64,000 nt of DNA from an uncultured Ruminococcus sp. GTDB lineage: Bacteria; Bacillota; Clostridia; Oscillospirales; Ruminococcaceae. Below, piece by piece: positions 50,975 to 60,579 of this stretch (positions are counted from its first letter, which is position 1; every line of letters begins with the position of its first letter). Both the position numbers and the translations under genes were made by a program. The notes under the pieces were generated by a model. That model saw only the letters and a program-made list of their open reading frames with translations. It was not told where the DNA came from and made no database searches. The stretch is taken from assembly GCA_934435205.1 (NCBI GenBank), contig CAKSAK010000002.1, forward strand, positions 372,001-436,000. Direction: 5' to 3'.

Positions 50975-51982
50975 GTGGGAAGTAAAGTAACAGGCGTAAA
51001 GATCAAGGGCATAGGCAAATATGTGCCTGAAATGGTCGCAACAAACGAGGATTTCACAAAGATCGTTGAAACAAGCGACGAGTGGATAACTCAGAGAACA
51101 GGCATCAAGCAAAGACACATCACAAATGGTGAGCCTACATACTATCTGGGAGCAATGGCGGCAAAGGCTGCAATGGCTGACGCAGGAGTAAAGGCAGAGG
51201 ATATCGACCTTATTATTGCCACAACAGTAACAGGGGATTATTTCACTCCGTCACTTTCCTGCCTTATCCAGAGAGAGATAGGCGCGATAGGCTGTATCGC
51301 ATTTGACCTTAACGCTGCTTGTGCAGGCTTTGTTTACGGCTTCGATACCGCAAAGAGATATCTCCAGACAGGAGACGGAATAAAGACCGTTCTTTTGGTG
51401 GCTTCTGAGGAGCTTTCAAAATTCGTTGACTATACCGACCGTTCTTCCTGCGTGCTTTTCGGTGACGGCGCAGCCGCTTTCGTTCTTGAAAAAGCAGAGG
51501 ATACTACATATTCAAGCTTCCTTGGTGCAGACGGAAACGGTGCAAAGTATCTTGCTTCCCGTGCTTTGAAGTCTGAGAACGCTTTCAGGACCAATACCGA
51601 GGAATTTGATATGGATATGCCTGAAACAAAGGATTATTTCTTCAAGCAGGACGGCAAAGAGGTCTATAAGTTTGCGACAAAGGCACTTCCAAATGCAGTT
51701 GAGCAGGCTTGTGCAAAGATCGAAATTTCCCCTGATGACCTTGATTGGATAGTTCCTCATCAGGCAAATATAAGAATAATCGAAACTGCCGCAAAGCATC
51801 TTGGCGTGTCAATGGACAAGTTCCCTGTATATATCGACCGCTACGGCAACACATCTTCCGCATCTATCCCTATCGCCTTCTGCGACGCAGTTGCAGAAGG
51901 CAGGATAAAAAGAGGCGACAAGATTTGTCTTGTAGGCTTCGGCGGCGGACTTACCTATGGTGCGGCTGTTTTCGAGTATTAA
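50975..51982 (+). CDS. fabH: 3-oxoacyl-ACP synthase III
   Basis: 335 residues from GTG 50975 (AGGAGG nine bases upstream). Catalytic Cys in NAACAGF (C116), His in VPHQANIR and Asn in YGNTSSAS. Starts fatty-acid synthesis by condensing acyl-CoA with malonyl-ACP. First gene of an eleven-gene + strand block. Confidence 0.96.
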   Translation: MGSKVTGVKIKGIGKYVPEMVATNEDFTKIVETSDEWITQRTGIKQRHITNGEPTYYLGAMAAKAAMADAGVKAEDIDLIIATTVTGDYFTPSLSCLIQREIGAIGCIAFDLNAACAGFVYGFDTAKRYLQTGDGIKTVLLVASEELSKFVDYTDRSSCVLFGDGAAAFVLEKAEDTTYSSFLGADGNGAKYLASRALKSENAFRTNTEEFDMDMPETKDYFFKQDGKEVYKFATKALPNAVEQACAKIEISPDDLDWIVPHQANIRIIETAAKHLGVSMDKFPVYIDRYGNTSSASIPIAFCDAVAEGRIKRGDKICLVGFGGGLTYGAAVFEY

Positions 51983-52000
51983 TAAAAATTTGGTGAAAAA

Positions 52001-52399
52001 ATGGAGATAATAAAATATCCCTCTGAAAAAGAGGTGCAGGAAGCCATAGCTCAGAAAGAGCCGTTGCTCGTGCTTATTTCCTTTGACGGAAAAACAGTGA
52101 TAATGAGCCATATAGATGAAGCTGTTGAACATTATATACTGCTTATGAAAGCTGGCTTTTCTGATAAGGATATAGATAAGTTTTTCAGGATAGTTCTTGA
52201 TGACGAGGGCGCAGATTGGACGTTTGTTTGTCCTCCCGATTATAAGAACATATCAGACAGAACAAGAAGAATAAAACAATTTTATAAAGACGGTTTCGCA
52301 GTTATATCAGACGTTTTGCAGGAGATCGGCTTTATGGTGGGAATAAATATCCCAAGAAGATACAGACGGCATTTCAACGCAATAATGGAGGACGAATAA
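52001..52399 (+). CDS. Uncharacterised 132-residue protein inside the fab operon
   Basis: Soluble, mixed-charge protein: Glu-rich N terminus (YPSEKEVQEAIAQKEP), a beta strand pair, helices around 45-65 and a basic C terminus (NIPRRYRRHFNAIMEDE). Lies 18 bases after fabH and 4 bases before fabK, so it is part of the operon. In several other Firmicutes acpP occupies this position, but this is not an acyl carrier protein and has no DSL motif. I do not recognise the family. Confidence 0.8.
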   Translation: MEIIKYPSEKEVQEAIAQKEPLLVLISFDGKTVIMSHIDEAVEHYILLMKAGFSDKDIDKFFRIVLDDEGADWTFVCPPDYKNISDRTRRIKQFYKDGFAVISDVLQEIGFMVGINIPRRYRRHFNAIMEDE

Positions 52400-52403
52400 A
52401 AAA

Positions 52404-53342
52404 ATGACTACTACAAAAACAAAAATAACTGAACTTCTGGGTATAAAATACCCTATCTTTCAGGGCGGTATGGCTTGGATAGCTGAGCATACTCTCGCTT
52501 CCGCTGTTTCAAACGCAGGCGGACTTGGCATAATCGCAGGCGGCTCTGCACCTATCGACTACCTGAGAGATCAGATAAGACAGACAAAGGCAGCCGTGAA
52601 CGGCAAGCCTTTTGGCGTTAATATCATGCTCATGAGCCCTAATGCCGACGACCTCGCTCAGCTCGTTATAGATGAGGGCGTTCCTGTCGTAACAACAGGC
52701 GCAGGCAACCCCGGCAAGTATATGGCTGCCTGGAAAGAAGCAGGCATAAAGGTGATACCTGTCGTTCCGTCAGTTGCTCTTGCAAAGAGAATGGAAAGAG
52801 CAGGCGCTGACGCTGTTATCGCAGAGGGAACAGAGTCAGGCGGACATATCGGTGAGAACACAACGATGTGTCTTGTTCCGCAGGTAGTTGACGCAGTTGA
52901 GATACCTGTTATCGCCGCAGGCGGAATAGCAGACGGCAGAGGAATAGCCGCTTCATTCATGCTCGGCGCAGAGGGCGTTCAGCTCGGCACACGTTTCCTT
53001 GCCGCAGAGGAGTGTCAGATAAATCCTGTTTATAAGGAGCTTGTTGTAAAGGCTAAGGATACAGACAGTATCGTAACAGGCAGATACACAGGTCACCCAT
53101 GCAGAAACGTAAAGACAAAGTTCTCAAAGAAGCTTGCAAGCGGTGAAGCAAACGGCACTATCACACCTGACGAGTTTGAGGAGATAACTCTCGGCTCACT
53201 GAGAAAAGCAGTTCAGGACGGCAACCTTGAGGAGGGTTCTTTCCTCTGCGGAGCTATCGCAGGCATGGTAAAGAAAGTCGAGCCTGCAAAGGATATGATA
53301 GAGGAAATGTTCACAGAAGCAGAGAAGCTTCTCAGCAAGTAA
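52404..53342 (+). CDS. fabK: Enoyl-ACP reductase II (FabK type)
   Basis: 312 residues. FMN-dependent TIM barrel of the 2-nitropropane dioxygenase-like group: PIFQGGMAWIA at the N terminus, AEGTESGGHIGE (catalytic His) and AAGGIADGRGIAA, then GVQLGTRFLAA. Carries out the last reduction of each elongation cycle. No FabI or FabL is seen. FabK enzymes are naturally tolerant to triclosan-type inhibitors. Confidence 0.95.
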   Translation: MTTTKTKITELLGIKYPIFQGGMAWIAEHTLASAVSNAGGLGIIAGGSAPIDYLRDQIRQTKAAVNGKPFGVNIMLMSPNADDLAQLVIDEGVPVVTTGAGNPGKYMAAWKEAGIKVIPVVPSVALAKRMERAGADAVIAEGTESGGHIGENTTMCLVPQVVDAVEIPVIAAGGIADGRGIAASFMLGAEGVQLGTRFLAAEECQINPVYKELVVKAKDTDSIVTGRYTGHPCRNVKTKFSKKLASGEANGTITPDEFEEITLGSLRKAVQDGNLEEGSFLCGAIAGMVKKVEPAKDMIEEMFTEAEKLLSK

Positions 53343-53360
53343 AAGACGGAGGAAAATAAA

Positions 53361-54095
53361 ATGGCAACAGCATTGATAACAGGCTCTGCAAGAGGAATAG
53401 GCGCGGCTATCGCACTGAGACTTGCAAAGGACGGCTATAATATTGCTCTCAACGATATCTCTGAGGCAATGTTTGAAGATAACGATATAATGGATAAGAT
53501 AAAGGCAGAGGGCGTAGAGTGTGAGAAATTCATCTGCGACGTTTCAAGCTATGCACAGGTAGAGGAAACAGTTAAGGCGGTAAAGGCTCGCTTCGGCACT
53601 ATCGACGTTCTCGTAAACAACGCAGGAATCACCCGTGACGGTCTTATGGCTCGTATGAGCGAGGAACAGTACGATATGGTAGTGGCCGTAAACCAGAAGA
53701 GCGTGTTCAATATGTCAAAGTTCGTTGGCAGCGTTATGATGAGACAGAAGTCAGGCAGGATAATAAACCTTGCTTCCGTTGCAGGACTTTACGGCAACCC
53801 TGGACAGATAAATTATTCTGCAACAAAGGCGGCTATCGTCGGCATGACAAAGACAGTGGCAAAGGAGCTTGGTTCAAGAGGTATCACCTGCAATGCAGTT
53901 GCCCCTGGATTTATCAAGACCCCTATGACAGACAAGCTCACAGACGCTCAGAAGCAGGCTATGATTAATCAGATAGCAATGAAGCGTTACGGCGAGGTGG
54001 ACGAGATAGCAGGCGTTGTATCCTTCCTTGCTTCCAAGGACGCAAGCTATGTCACAGGACAGGTGATAGAAATAAGCGGCGGACTTATGATGTAG
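53361..54095 (+). CDS. fabG: 3-oxoacyl-ACP reductase
   Basis: 244 residues, short-chain dehydrogenase: TGSARGIG cofactor loop, NNAGIT, catalytic Ser in LASVAG, and YSATK with the Tyr/Lys pair. NADPH-dependent. Nineteen bases after fabK. A 284-base gap with two repeat elements separates it from fabF. Confidence 0.96.
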   Translation: MATALITGSARGIGAAIALRLAKDGYNIALNDISEAMFEDNDIMDKIKAEGVECEKFICDVSSYAQVEETVKAVKARFGTIDVLVNNAGITRDGLMARMSEEQYDMVVAVNQKSVFNMSKFVGSVMMRQKSGRIINLASVAGLYGNPGQINYSATKAAIVGMTKTVAKELGSRGITCNAVAPGFIKTPMTDKLTDAQKQAMINQIAMKRYGEVDEIAGVVSFLASKDASYVTGQVIEISGGLMM

Positions 54096-54207
54096 CCACT
54101 CGGTCACTCGCCGTGACGGGCATTTTACGCCGCACGTTGCGGTATTGGGTAATTTGTGTCCGCTCAGCGAGATAATGTTGACTGAATGATTTTATTTCAG
54201 CCAATAA

Positions 54208-54236
54208 TGTAGGGGACGGCGCCCCCGACGTCCCGC
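54208..54236 (+). repeat. Related palindrome, CG-rich variant
   Basis: TGTAG then GGGACG...CGTCCC (54213-54234) around GGCGCCCCCGA. It has the same TGTAGGGG head as the GAAC/GACC elements but different arms. Inside the fab operon, 55 bases before the next copy. Confidence 0.8.
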
Positions 54237-54265
54237 CACACAATATTTGTGTTTTAGTAAAAATA

Positions 54266-54291
54266 TGTAGGGGCGAACAGCGTTCGCCCGT
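54266..54291 (+). repeat. Dispersed palindrome (GAAC type) inside the fab operon
   Basis: TGTAG, GGGCGAAC-AGC-GTTCGCCC (54271-54289), GTT. Between fabG and fabF. Confidence 0.95.
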
Positions 54292-54379
54292 TATCTCCAA
54301 AAGTTGTATATAGAATTATTGTTTATACGGCATTGGGAAATAAATGATGTTATTGTTTTAGAAATAAAGGAGTGTTTAA

Positions 54380-55612
54380 ATGAGAAGAGTTGTTATCACA
54401 GGTATGGGTACAGTAAACCCTCTGGGCAAGAACGTAGAGGAATTTTGGGCTAATATCAAGGCTAACAAGAACGGCCTTTCTTATGTTGACCAGTTCGATG
54501 CCGAGAATTTCCCTGTAAAGATAGTCGGTGCTGTCAAGGATTTTGACTGCACTGAGTATATAGATAAAAAAGAAGCAAAGAGAATGGACAGATTTACTCA
54601 GTTCGCTGTTTGCTCTGCAAAGCAGGCTCTTAAAATGGCTGGCTCTGATTTCAAGGACGTTGATCCATTTAAGGCTGGCGTTATAATCGGCGTTGGTATC
54701 GGCGGTCTTAATATGACCGAAAAGGAAGTAACAAAGTTCAACGAAAAGCCTGATAAGGTGTCAGTTTTCTTTATCCCTATGATGATAGGCAATATGGCGG
54801 CTGGTACTGTTGCAATGCATACAGGCTTTAAGGGCGATAATTTCTGTACCACCACAGCTTGTGCTTCAGGTACTCACGCTATCGGTGAAGCTTTCAGAAA
54901 AATAAAGGACGGCTACCTTGACGTTTGCCTTTGCGGCGGCTCAGAGGCTTGTATCTCTCATTTCGCACTCAGCGGATTCAACAATATGAAAGCTCTCTCA
55001 AAGGCTACAGAGCTTGACAAGGCTTCAACTCCATTCGACCTGAACAGACAGGGCTTTGTCCTTGGCGAGGGCGCAGGCATACTTTGCCTTGAGGAGTATG
55101 AGCATGCTAAAGCAAGAGGTGCAAATATCATAGCTGAGATAGCAGGCTACGGCGCAACAGGCGACGCTTATCACATGACAAGCCCGTCACCAACAGGCGA
55201 AGCTGCCGCTCATGCAATGAAGTATGCCTACGAAGAAGCAGGTCTGAAGCCTGAGCAGGTGAACTACATCAACGCTCACGGCACATCAACAGGTCTTAAC
55301 GATAAGTATGAAACAACAGCTATCAAGCTTGCTCTTGGAGAAGAAGCCGCAAGAAAGACGGTCATAAACTCCACCAAGTCTATGACAGGTCACCTTCTTG
55401 GTGCGGCAGGCGGCATGGAAGCTATCGTTACTGCACTTTCTGTTCAGAATGACTTTGTTCATAAGACAATAAACTACACCACTCCTGACCCTGAGTGCGA
55501 CCTTGACTACTGCGTTGAGGGCAACAGAGAAATGCCAGTTTATGCGGCACTCTCAAACTCTCTGGGCTTTGGCGGACATAACGCTACTATCTGTATCAAG
55601 AAGTGCGACTAA
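54380..55612 (+). CDS. fabF: 3-oxoacyl-ACP synthase II
   Basis: 410 residues. Catalytic Cys in TACASGTHA, His in NAHGTSTG and His in GFGGHN; ITGMGTVNPLG N terminus. Elongates acyl-ACP chains. AAAGGAG site upstream. May also have its own promoter in the gap before it. Followed by accB after 15 bases. Confidence 0.96.
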   Translation: MRRVVITGMGTVNPLGKNVEEFWANIKANKNGLSYVDQFDAENFPVKIVGAVKDFDCTEYIDKKEAKRMDRFTQFAVCSAKQALKMAGSDFKDVDPFKAGVIIGVGIGGLNMTEKEVTKFNEKPDKVSVFFIPMMIGNMAAGTVAMHTGFKGDNFCTTTACASGTHAIGEAFRKIKDGYLDVCLCGGSEACISHFALSGFNNMKALSKATELDKASTPFDLNRQGFVLGEGAGILCLEEYEHAKARGANIIAEIAGYGATGDAYHMTSPSPTGEAAAHAMKYAYEEAGLKPEQVNYINAHGTSTGLNDKYETTAIKLALGEEAARKTVINSTKSMTGHLLGAAGGMEAIVTALSVQNDFVHKTINYTTPDPECDLDYCVEGNREMPVYAALSNSLGFGGHNATICIKKCD

Positions 55613-55627
55613 TAAGGAGAAACTGAT

Positions 55628-56104
55628 ATGAGCGAAAAGATTTACGGTCAGTTTGACCTTGAAACAATAGAAAAGCTTGCCGATATCGTGAAGAATAAAG
55701 ACCTCGGCGAGATAACAATAGCTGACGGCGACAAGGTGATAACAGTAAAGGGAAAGAAATGCCCTCCTCCTGCACCAATGGGTATGCCTATGCCAATGGC
55801 TGTAGGCACAGCTTCAACTGCGGCTCAGACAGCACCGGAAGCGGCGGCAACATCAGCGCCAGTAACAGGCGGCAAGGCTGTTAAAGCCCCTATCGTGGGA
55901 ACATTCTATGCCGCTCCGTCACCTGATTCAAAGCCGTTCGTAAGCGTTGGCGACAAGATAAAGAAGGGCGACACTATCTTCATTATCGAGTCCATGAAGG
56001 TAATGAGCGAAGTGCAGAGCGAATTTGACGGCGTGGTAAGAGAGATATGCGTAAACAGCGGCGATGCTGTTGAGTTCGATCAGACCATAATGATACTTGA
56101 CTAA
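55628..56104 (+). CDS. accB: Biotin carboxyl carrier protein of acetyl-CoA carboxylase
   Basis: 158 residues. An N-terminal helix region, a Pro/Ala/Met-rich linker (~45-80) and a biotinyl domain with the acceptor Lys 124 in ESMKVM. Carries CO2 from AccC to the AccDA transferase. Twenty bases before fabZ. Confidence 0.95.
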   Translation: MSEKIYGQFDLETIEKLADIVKNKDLGEITIADGDKVITVKGKKCPPPAPMGMPMPMAVGTASTAAQTAPEAAATSAPVTGGKAVKAPIVGTFYAAPSPDSKPFVSVGDKIKKGDTIFIIESMKVMSEVQSEFDGVVREICVNSGDAVEFDQTIMILD

Positions 56105-56124
56105 ACTGATTTGGAGGAAAGACA

Positions 56125-56556
56125 ATGGCAGTTGTTTTGAATAAAGAGCAGATCATGGAAATAATCCCTCACCGTGACCCTTTTCTGCTTATCGACGAGG
56201 TAAACGAGCTTGAAGTGGGCAAGCGTGTAAAGGCTACAAAGTATATAAAGGCTGAGGATTTTTGGTTCAAGGGACATTTCCCGAACTATCCTGTTACCCC
56301 TGGCGTACTTATGGTAGAGATGTGTGCGCAGGCAGGTGCAGTGGCACTGCTTTCACTTCCTGAGAACAAGGGCAAGATAGGTCTGTTCGGCGGCATAAAC
56401 AACTGTAAGTTCCGCCAGCAGGTAGTGCCTGGTGATAAGCTGGATATCGAGGTGGAGATAATCAAAGTCAAGGGCCCTATCGGCGTTGGAAAGGCTCTTG
56501 CATCTGTAAACGGCAAGAAGGCTGTTTCCGCTGAGATAACTTTTGCGATAAAGTAA
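56125..56556 (+). CDS. fabZ: 3-hydroxyacyl-ACP dehydratase
   Basis: 143 residues, hot-dog fold. HRDPFLLID, catalytic His in GHFPNYPVTPGVLMVE with Glu at the expected place. Dehydrates 3-hydroxyacyl-ACP. Placed between accB and accC. Confidence 0.95.
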   Translation: MAVVLNKEQIMEIIPHRDPFLLIDEVNELEVGKRVKATKYIKAEDFWFKGHFPNYPVTPGVLMVEMCAQAGAVALLSLPENKGKIGLFGGINNCKFRQQVVPGDKLDIEVEIIKVKGPIGVGKALASVNGKKAVSAEITFAIK

Positions 56557-56594
56557 GCTATCTCTTATTCTAGTCATAATTAGTGAGGCATAAT

Positions 56595-57965
56595 ATGTTC
56601 AAAAAAGTATTGATTGCGAACAGAGGCGAGATCGCTGTCCGCATTATAAGAGCCTGCCGAGAGCTTGGCATACATACTGTTGCGGTATATTCCACTGCCG
56701 ACAGAAACGCTCTCCACGCTCAGATAGCAGACGAGGCAGTCTGCATAGGTCCTGCACCAAGCAAGGACAGTTATCTTAATGTCAGGGCGATAATCTCCGC
56801 CTGCGAGATAACAGGTGCAGACGCTATCCACCCGGGCTTTGGCTTTTTGTCTGAAAATCCGTCCTTTGCGAAAATGTGCGAAAAGTGCGGCATAACTTTT
56901 ATAGGCCCAAGAGCCGAGTCTATCGAAATGCTTGGCGATAAAGCGCAGGCAAAGGAAACAATGAAAGAAGCAGGCGTGCCTGTTATAATGGGTTCAGACG
57001 GTGCGATCTCAAATATCCACGCAGCGCATACCCTTGCAAGAGATCTTGGCTACCCTGTTATGGTAAAGGCTTCAGCAGGCGGCGGAGGACGTGGTATAAG
57101 GATCGTTCACTCCGACGATGAGCTTGAGGCTCAGATGACCGCCGCAAAGCAGGAGGCTTTGGCTTGCTTTGGCAACGACGAGATATACATTGAGAAATTC
57201 ATAGAAGACCCTAAGCATATCGAGATACAGATACTTGCAGATAATTACGGCGACGTTATCTATCTGGGCGAGCGTGACTGCTCCATGCAGAGAAGAAATC
57301 AGAAGGTCCTCGAGGAAGCCCCTTCCCCTGCAAGCTTTATGAATGAGGAGCTTCGTGCGAAAATGGGCAAAGCCGCTTGTACAGCCGCTAAGGTCTGCGG
57401 CTATAGGAATGCAGGCACTATTGAGTTCCTTGTGGATAAAAACGGCGAGTTCTATTTCATGGAAATGAACACCCGTATACAGGTGGAACACCCTATCACA
57501 GAGGCCGTCACAGGCGTTGACCTTGTAAAGCAACAGCTCCTTATCGCATCAGGACAGAGATTGTCTATAAAGCAGGAGGATATAAAGCTGACAGGTCATG
57601 CAATAGAGTGCCGTATAAATGCGGAAAATCCGCTTCTTGATTTCAGACCGTCACCTGGCAGGATAAAGTCGCTCTTTATCCCCGGAGGCCCTGGAATAAG
57701 AGTAGATACCGCAGTTTATCAGGGCTATGAGATACCGCCTTATTACGATTCAATGATAGGCAAGCTCATCGTTCACGGTAAGAACAGAGAAGAAGCTATT
57801 GCGAAAATGACATGGGCGCTGTCTGAGTTTATCGTAGACGGCGTTGCAACCAATGTTGATTTCCAGCTCAAGCTTATAAGACGCCCTGAGTTTTTAGAGG
57901 GCAATTACGATAACGGTTTTCTTAACCGTACCGACATTTTGGCAGATGAGAGGAGTAAGGAATAA
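56595..57965 (+). CDS. accC: Biotin carboxylase
   Basis: 456 residues from ATG 56595 (GTGAGG site six bases upstream). ATP-grasp enzyme: KVLIANRGEIAVR, GGGGRGIR (glycine loop), EMNTRIQVEHPITE. Carboxylates the biotin on AccB. Stop and next ATG overlap by one base with accD. Confidence 0.96.
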   Translation: MFKKVLIANRGEIAVRIIRACRELGIHTVAVYSTADRNALHAQIADEAVCIGPAPSKDSYLNVRAIISACEITGADAIHPGFGFLSENPSFAKMCEKCGITFIGPRAESIEMLGDKAQAKETMKEAGVPVIMGSDGAISNIHAAHTLARDLGYPVMVKASAGGGGRGIRIVHSDDELEAQMTAAKQEALACFGNDEIYIEKFIEDPKHIEIQILADNYGDVIYLGERDCSMQRRNQKVLEEAPSPASFMNEELRAKMGKAACTAAKVCGYRNAGTIEFLVDKNGEFYFMEMNTRIQVEHPITEAVTGVDLVKQQLLIASGQRLSIKQEDIKLTGHAIECRINAENPLLDFRPSPGRIKSLFIPGGPGIRVDTAVYQGYEIPPYYDSMIGKLIVHGKNREEAIAKMTWALSEFIVDGVATNVDFQLKLIRRPEFLEGNYDNGFLNRTDILADERSKE

Positions 57966-58843
57966 TGCTTGAAGATCTGTTTTCTGTCGTTAAAGTAAGA
58001 TTTAACGGCGATAAGGCGGACGATGACAAGAAAAAGACCGATATCCCAAAGGGTCTGCTTTTCAAGTGTCCAAGATGCAGAAACGTCACTTTTATGGAGG
58101 AGTTTCAGGCAAACGGCAAGGTTTGTCCTCACTGTAACTATCATTCAAGACTTACCGCTAAAGAACGTCTTGATATAACCATAGATAAGGGTAGCTTTGA
58201 GGAATTTGATAAGGATATGATATCGAAAAATCCTATAGATTTCCCTGATTATGAAGCAAAACAGCAGGCTCTGAGAGAAAAGACAGGTCTTAAAGACGCC
58301 GTTCTTACAGGAAAGGCTACTATAAGAGGCGAGAAGATAGTTATAATCGTTATGGATTCCAACTATATGATGGCTTCCATGGGCAGCGTTGTGGGCGAAA
58401 AGATAACACGAGCTATCGAATACGCCACCGCAAATAAGCTCCCTGTTATCGCATTCACAGCTTCAGGCGGAGCAAGAATGCAGGAGGGCATAGTTTCCCT
58501 AATGCAAATGGCGAAAACAAGCGGCGCAGTGGCTAGACATAACCAAGCAGGTCTGCTTTATATCGCAGTTATGACCGACCCTACCACAGGCGGTGTAACA
58601 GCTTCCTTTGCGTCACTGGGCGATATCATAATCGCTGAGCCGAAGGTGCTTATAGGCTTTGCAGGCAGACGTGTTATAGAGGGTACTATCAAGCAGAAGC
58701 TTCCTGACGATTTCCAGTCTGCCGAGTTCATGCTTGAAAACGGCTTTGTTGATATGATAGTTGAGCGAAAGAAAATGAGAAGAGTTCTCGCTCATATACT
58801 CAGACTTCATAAACCAGCAAAGGAGGTGTCCTCAAATGAGTGA
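57965..58843 (+). CDS. accD: Acetyl-CoA carboxylase carboxyltransferase beta subunit
   Basis: 292 residues. Zinc ribbon at 35-58 (CPRCRN...CPHCNYH), then a crotonase-like transferase with SGGARMQEG and TTGGVTASFA. Forms an alpha2beta2 complex with AccA, whose gene overlaps the 3' end by eight bases. Confidence 0.96.
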   Translation: MLEDLFSVVKVRFNGDKADDDKKKTDIPKGLLFKCPRCRNVTFMEEFQANGKVCPHCNYHSRLTAKERLDITIDKGSFEEFDKDMISKNPIDFPDYEAKQQALREKTGLKDAVLTGKATIRGEKIVIIVMDSNYMMASMGSVVGEKITRAIEYATANKLPVIAFTASGGARMQEGIVSLMQMAKTSGAVARHNQAGLLYIAVMTDPTTGGVTASFASLGDIIIAEPKVLIGFAGRRVIEGTIKQKLPDDFQSAEFMLENGFVDMIVERKKMRRVLAHILRLHKPAKEVSSNE

Positions 58844-59651
58844 GCTGACAGCTTGTCAAAGACTTGATATAATCAGACACAAGGGCAGACCGACTGCCAA
58901 GGACTATATCCCCCTTATATTCGACGATTTCTTTGAAATGCACGGAGACAGACTTTTCGGCGACGATGGTGCTGTTATGGGCGGTATAGCCTATTTCAAG
59001 GGCATACCTGTTACAGTTATCGCAGAGGTAAAGGGCAGAGATCTTGCAGAAAATCAGAAGTGCAATTTCGGTATGCCTCACCCGGAGGGCTACAGAAAGG
59101 CTCTCAGGCTTGCAAGGCAGGCTGAGAAGTTCCACAGACCTGTTATATGCCTTGTGGATACAGCAGGTGCGTTCTGCGGCGTAGAAGCCGAGAAGCGTGG
59201 TCAGGGCGAGGCTATCGCTAAAAACATCATGGAGTTCATGACTCTCAAGACCCCTGTTATATCCATAATTCTGGGCGAGGGCGGCTCTGGCGGAGCGCTG
59301 GCTCTTGCAGTGTGCGATGAGCTTGCAATGCTTGAAAACGCTATCTATTCGGTAATATCACCGAGAGGTTTTGCAAGTATCCTGTGGAAAGATTCCACAA
59401 GAGAGCGTGAAGCCTGCGATATCATGAAGATAACCGCCGAGGATCTTACAAGACTTGGCGTGTGCGACCATATAATTTCCGAAGCCGACGGCGGCGCACA
59501 TAACGACCCACAGCTCACTGCGGAGAATATCTCCGACTATATCGAGGGAGCTTTGAAAAGAAAATTGCAAAAAGGTCTTGACGAATTGCTTGATGGGCGT
59601 TATAATAAGTTTAGAACTGTGGGCGAGTTTGAGGAAAGTCCGCAGAAATGA
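58836..59651 (+). CDS. accA: Acetyl-CoA carboxylase carboxyltransferase alpha subunit
   Basis: 271 residues. GRPTAKDYI and DGDRxF-type region (EMHGDRLFGDD), GEGGSGGALAL and SVISPRGFAS-type motif (YSVISPRGFASILW). Works with AccD. AAAGGAGGTG lies within accD and sets the start. Confidence 0.95.
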   Translation: MSELTACQRLDIIRHKGRPTAKDYIPLIFDDFFEMHGDRLFGDDGAVMGGIAYFKGIPVTVIAEVKGRDLAENQKCNFGMPHPEGYRKALRLARQAEKFHRPVICLVDTAGAFCGVEAEKRGQGEAIAKNIMEFMTLKTPVISIILGEGGSGGALALAVCDELAMLENAIYSVISPRGFASILWKDSTREREACDIMKITAEDLTRLGVCDHIISEADGGAHNDPQLTAENISDYIEGALKRKLQKGLDELLDGRYNKFRTVGEFEESPQK

Positions 59652-59761
59652 GTTTTTTTGATGATCATGCCGAATGATTTGCCGACTTATGAGCGGCGGC
59701 GGCTGACATAAATGCTGCGCTGAGCGGCAGACCCAGTAAAGTACAGAATGGAGGTAAAGTA

Positions 59762-59995
59762 ATGGTATTTGATAAGATCAAGGACATTATCGTAGAGCAG
59801 CTCGACGTTGAAGAGGACGCAGTAACTATGGAGGCTTCTATCACAGATGATCTCGGCGCTGACTCACTGGACGTAGTTGACCTTGTAATGAGCATCGAGG
59901 AGAGCTTTGATGTAGAGATCCCTGATGAAGAGGTCGAGAACATCAAGACTGTTGGCGATATCGTTAAGTATATCGAGAACAAGGTCGAGGAATAA
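59762..59995 (+). CDS. acpP: Acyl carrier protein
   Basis: 77 residues, acidic; phosphopantetheine site DSLD with S35. The last gene of the fatty-acid block, 110 bases after accA, with GGAGGT upstream. The gap contains GC-rich inverted sequence (GAGCGGCGGCGGC) but no recognised element. Confidence 0.96.
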   Translation: MVFDKIKDIIVEQLDVEEDAVTMEASITDDLGADSLDVVDLVMSIEESFDVEIPDEEVENIKTVGDIVKYIENKVEE

Positions 59996-60011
59996 TCTTT
60001 GACTGTTTCAA

Positions 60012-60045
60012 AAAGCTGTGCTTTTGCACGGCTTTTTTTATTTTA
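60012..60045 (+). terminator. Terminator of the fab/acc operon
   Basis: AGCTGTGC-TTTT-GCACGGCT (60014-60033) followed by TTTTTTATTTT. Confidence 0.88.
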
Positions 60046-60094
60046 CCTGATTTGTGGAATATGCACAAAATGGGAGTATATTTATTAAAGGGTA

Positions 60095-60123
60095 TAGACA
60101 AATGAGGGCTGTTGTGATATAAT
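60095..60123 (+). promoter_or_regulatory. Promoter of the Nudix gene
   Basis: TAGACA (60095-60100), 17 bases, TATAAT (60118-60123). Confidence 0.8.
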
Positions 60124-60167
60124 TAAATCAATGAGTAAATATTGGGGCTAAGCTCCGGAAAGGAAAA

Positions 60168-60575
60168 ATGATGCTGCATGAAAAATCCTGCGGTGCTATC
60201 GTTTACAGAAAGTATCACGGCAACACCGAGATACTGCTGATAAAGCATATCAACAGCGGTCACTGGTCATTCCCAAAGGGTCATGTTGAGGGCGATGAAA
60301 CAGAGGAAGAAACTGCCAAGCGCGAGATCATGGAGGAAACGGGGATAGACGTAAATCTTGATACCACGTTTCGGGAGATAGTGTCCTATTCTCCAAGGAA
60401 GGACACGCAGAAGATCGTTGTCTACTTTATCGGCAAAGCAAAGAACACCGACTATACTCCTCAGGAAGAGGAGATCGCAGACATACGCTGGGTCGAGATC
60501 GGCAGGGCAGGACAGGTCCTGTCTTATGAAAACGACCGCAGTATTGTAAACAAGGCGAAGAAATTTATAATCTGA
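60168..60575 (+). CDS. Nudix hydrolase
   Basis: 135 residues. Complete Nudix box: GHVEGDETEEETAKREIMEE followed by TGI. The N terminus (CGAIVYRKYHGNTEILLIKH) and FPKGH are typical of diadenosine-tetraphosphate hydrolases (bis(5'-nucleosyl)-tetraphosphatase type). GGAAAGGA precedes the ATG. Monocistronic. Confidence 0.92.
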   Translation: MMLHEKSCGAIVYRKYHGNTEILLIKHINSGHWSFPKGHVEGDETEEETAKREIMEETGIDVNLDTTFREIVSYSPRKDTQKIVVYFIGKAKNTDYTPQEEEIADIRWVEIGRAGQVLSYENDRSIVNKAKKFII

Positions 60576-60579
60576 AAAG

